A stretch of 6,156 bases of DNA from Thermotogae bacterium. Its GTDB lineage: Bacteria > Thermotogota > Thermotogae > UBA12178. How positions within the stretch are numbered: position 1 is the stretch's first letter; each line of letters starts with the position of its first letter. Shown in pieces: positions 5,898-6,156 of this stretch. The DNA is taken from positions 1-6,156 of the forward strand of contig QNAP01000107.1 in the NCBI GenBank assembly GCA_003641795.1, written 5' to 3'. Under the pieces are notes generated by a model. The model was not told where the DNA came from. It searched no databases and worked only from the letters and a program-made list of their open reading frames with translations. Position numbers and translations under genes: made by a program.

Positions 5898-6156
5898 ATG
5901 ACGGTATCATTGAAATATCTCGAATGGGAAAGAAAGCCCAGATGAATGGCACCACAAGAACTTTCAAAAAGCGATATTAAAGATCATTGAGCAGTTGGAC
6001 AAGCTTTTGCCTTCCACTCCATTAACAAACAAGGCAGAGGTAGAAAAAGGCTTATTACGACAAGGGCAACTTAAAATCTTCCATCTTATTGAAGCTATGC
6101 AGCATCTCGTATTGATTCAGAATTGGATGGTAACAACAGCCGCTGTAGACAACTCA
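5898..6156 (+). pseudogene. Unrecognised, probably frameshifted gene running off the right edge
   Basis: The plus-strand frame 5914-6156 is open for 81 codons to the window end. It reads like real protein: a Trp/His-containing start (DEWHHKNF), an amphipathic Leu/Ile-rich helix, then LLPS, a polar linker and a second long helix. It has no ATG until codon 62 and no good alternative start with a ribosome binding site. An ATG at 5898 in a neighbouring frame gives 15 codons (beginning MTVSLKYLEW) that stop at TGA 5943-5945, and skipping one base near 5935-5945 would join the two. GTG at 5880 with AAGGTG upstream is another possible start for that frame. The gene diverges from the carboxyltransferase gene. 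I do not recognise the family. It may be a decayed or accessory gene, a gene using an unusual start, or a sequencing error. Confidence 0.35.

Overview
The window looks like chromosomal DNA of a thermophilic bacterium of the Thermotogota (Thermotoga/Pseudothermotoga type). This is an inference from three things: the 164-residue ferritin closely resembles, from memory, the Thermotoga maritima ferritin; RecG has the roughly 780-residue length with a long N-terminal extension typical of that group; and the proteins are rich in Glu, Lys and Arg with frequent AGA/AGG codons. No database search was possible.

All four confident genes lie on the minus strand, so the functional order runs from right to left: a biotin-dependent carboxyltransferase subunit (5784-4381), a non-haem ferritin (4291-3797), the branch-migration helicase RecG (3421-1076) and the 16S rRNA methyltransferase RsmD (1070-537). 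The carboxyltransferase keeps its metal and carbamyl-lysine site but has no biotin carrier domain, so its partner must be encoded elsewhere. Ferritin has its own strong promoter with a very short leader and ends at a near-perfect 12-bp hairpin terminator (3745-3772). recG and rsmD form a tight pair separated by 5 nt, both starting with GTG, probably transcribed from a promoter at 3655-3684 through a structured leader of about 230 nt.

The two ends of the window are less ordinary. At the left, downstream of rsmD, are a 51-codon ORF with a consensus Shine-Dalgarno (402-247) and then a 184-bp imperfect palindrome (40-223) with internal hairpins and matching 11-bp ends. No known gene was recognised there; it could be a miniature mobile element or a structured RNA. 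At the right edge, divergent from the carboxyltransferase gene, a plus-strand frame (5914-6156) reads out of the window with protein-like composition but lacks a convincing start. A short ATG-led frame at 5898 would join it through a one-base frameshift, so it is probably a broken gene or an accessory gene whose start is unclear.

The central genes are housekeeping functions (DNA repair, ribosome maturation, iron storage, C3/C4 carboxyl transfer) and do not form one pathway. No CRISPR array, tRNA, rRNA or complete recognisable insertion sequence was seen.
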